A stretch of DNA of 56,947 bases from Sulfurimonas sp. (GTDB lineage: Bacteria; Campylobacterota; Campylobacteria; Campylobacterales; Sulfurimonadaceae). Shown one piece after another: positions 56,154 through 56,947 of this stretch. The number at the start of each line of letters is the position of its first letter. The first letter of the stretch is position 1. The translations under genes were made by a program, and so were the position numbers. Where the stretch lies: positions 1 through 56,947 of the forward strand of contig JAOFSE010000014.1 in assembly GCA_028044295.1 (NCBI GenBank). Direction: 5' to 3'. The notes beneath the pieces were generated by a model that was not told where the DNA came from, did no database searches, and was given only the letters and a program-made list of their open reading frames with translations.

Positions 56154-56947
56154 GTGAAAAATATTAAACTTCTATTTATAATTATATTTATTTGTATAGA
56201 ATTGGCTTTATATTTTGCTCTTAACTACTTCAAAGAAAAAGACACAAATCAATTTAATACAACATACAAAACTTACCATGTTACTCAGCCATTAAATGCA
56301 ACAATTAATTTTTACAGTAAGAGTGCACGTGCTATCTATGATTTACATATCAATAATGATGATGTTTTATCTATAGTTCATAAGGCAAGTAAAACTAATG
56401 ACTTAAAAGTACAAAATCAAGAGCGTAAAAAATTATTTGATAAACTCAAAGATGAATATCAAATATTTAAACAAGTTGGTATAAAACAACTTCATTTCCA
56501 TTTTAAAGATACTACTAGTTTCCTTCGCTTTCATAAGCCATCTAAGTTTGGAGATCATCTTAGTGATATTAGGTATTCTTTAGTTCTGGCAAATAAAAAT
56601 AAAAACTTTGTAGAAGGCTTTGAAGAAGGAAGAATATTTAATGGTTATCGTTACGTTTTCCCTTTAACGTACAAGAATGAGCATATTGGTACAGTAGAAG
56701 TTAGTATAGGATTCAATTCAATCGCAAGAGTACTACATCAAGATTTTCATTTACAACCATATATGATTTTAAAAGATGATGTAGTAAAAGAAAAAGTTTT
56801 CGTTAACGAACGCCGTAATTATGAAAAAAGTCTGATTAGTCGTTATTATTTTCATGAACTAAATCAGTATGATAGTATTTTGAAGTTAGACTTTGATGAG
56901 GATAGAATTTCTAAAAAAATATTTGAAACAACATTAGAAAAATATGC
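56154..56947 (+). CDS. Membrane sensor with periplasmic Cache domain, N-terminal part
   Basis: The gene runs off the window end; 264 residues are visible. It starts with GTG, 7 bases after GGAG; the ATG two bases earlier is followed immediately by a stop. Residues about 5-22 form a membrane helix (LLFIIIFICIELALYFAL), followed by a periplasmic double-Cache-type sensor: IKQLHFHFKDTTSFLRFHKP, FGDHLSDIRYSLV and a YRYVFPLTYKNEHIGTVE strand. The output domain (histidine kinase, diguanylate cyclase or chemoreceptor) lies beyond the window, so its function is unknown. Confidence 0.8.
   Translation, partial: MKNIKLLFIIIFICIELALYFALNYFKEKDTNQFNTTYKTYHVTQPLNATINFYSKSARAIYDLHINNDDVLSIVHKASKTNDLKVQNQERKKLFDKLKDEYQIFKQVGIKQLHFHFKDTTSFLRFHKPSKFGDHLSDIRYSLVLANKNKNFVEGFEEGRIFNGYRYVFPLTYKNEHIGTVEVSIGFNSIARVLHQDFHLQPYMILKDDVVKEKVFVNERRNYEKSLISRYYFHELNQYDSILKLDFDEDRISKKIFETTLEKY

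Noticed and set aside
1..56947. CRISPR arrays, insertion sequences, integrases and prophage genes
   Set aside because: Looked for repeated spacers, transposase motifs and terminal repeats; none seen apart from the short repeats reported.

Overview
This window looks like a chromosomal piece of a free-living member of the Campylobacterota, probably a Sulfurimonas-type organism. That is an inference. It rests on the AT-rich base composition, on the fabZ-lpxA-clpX-mreB-mreC gene order, on a QueH with a long C-terminal extension, on a multihaem cytochrome c next to an acetate uptake and activation module (DUF485 protein, actP, acs), and on frequent TTG and GTG starts. I saw no insertion sequence, integrase or CRISPR array. 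No stretch over 300 bases lacks a gene; the longest gap is 147 bases (8080-8226).

Positions 1-37223 (+ strand) are one very dense surface-polysaccharide (O-antigen or capsule-like) locus. It opens with the end of a UDP-HexNAc dehydrogenase and a PglK/MsbA-type ABC exporter. Next comes a GDP-mannose branch (ManC, Gmd, an Fcl/ColC-type reductase, and a ColD-type 3-dehydratase with His in place of the PLP lysine) that predicts GDP-L-colitose. A CgeB-like glycosyltransferase closes this part. After a 147-base gap a second module starts: a GmhA-type isomerase, an LhgO-like oxidase, two epimerase/dehydratases, a methyltransferase, a PDH-E1 alpha/beta pair without E2 or E3, a short-chain dehydrogenase, a NanM-type methyltransferase, an acetolactate-synthase-like enzyme, a zinc-alcohol-dehydrogenase-like protein, a domain-swapped HldE-like protein and a sugar nucleotidyltransferase. 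It reads like a route to a heavily modified, possibly two-carbon-branched, nucleotide-activated heptose or deoxysugar. I know of no described pathway with exactly this set; it is the best candidate here for an undescribed system.

The third part (21437-36058) is assembly and finishing: six or so glycosyltransferases counted over the whole locus, several methyltransferases, an AsnB-type amidotransferase, a multi-span membrane protein that could be the polymerase, and a terminal block resembling WbpU-WbpV-WbpL-WbpM of Pseudomonas O6-type loci. These last genes would make and attach the first sugar (QuiNAc/FucNAc type) on undecaprenyl phosphate. A ComEA-like helix-hairpin-helix protein and a short Wzz chain-length regulator with an in-frame hexanucleotide repeat follow.

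Positions 37224-50526 (minus strand) hold core genes: a YgiC/YgiB pair, a small membrane protein, a YrdC-like protein, carB, mreC, mreB, clpX, lpxA, fabZ, queH, a cyclophilin and an octahaem cytochrome c. Positions 50538-55253 (+) hold acetate uptake and activation and pyrF. A periplasmic transglutaminase-like protease (minus), tRNA-Ser(GCU) and the start of a Cache-domain sensor finish the window. A palindrome, CTACATGTAG, recurs only in the core part (39.6-55.3 kb) and not in the polysaccharide locus, which fits the locus being a horizontally exchanged island.
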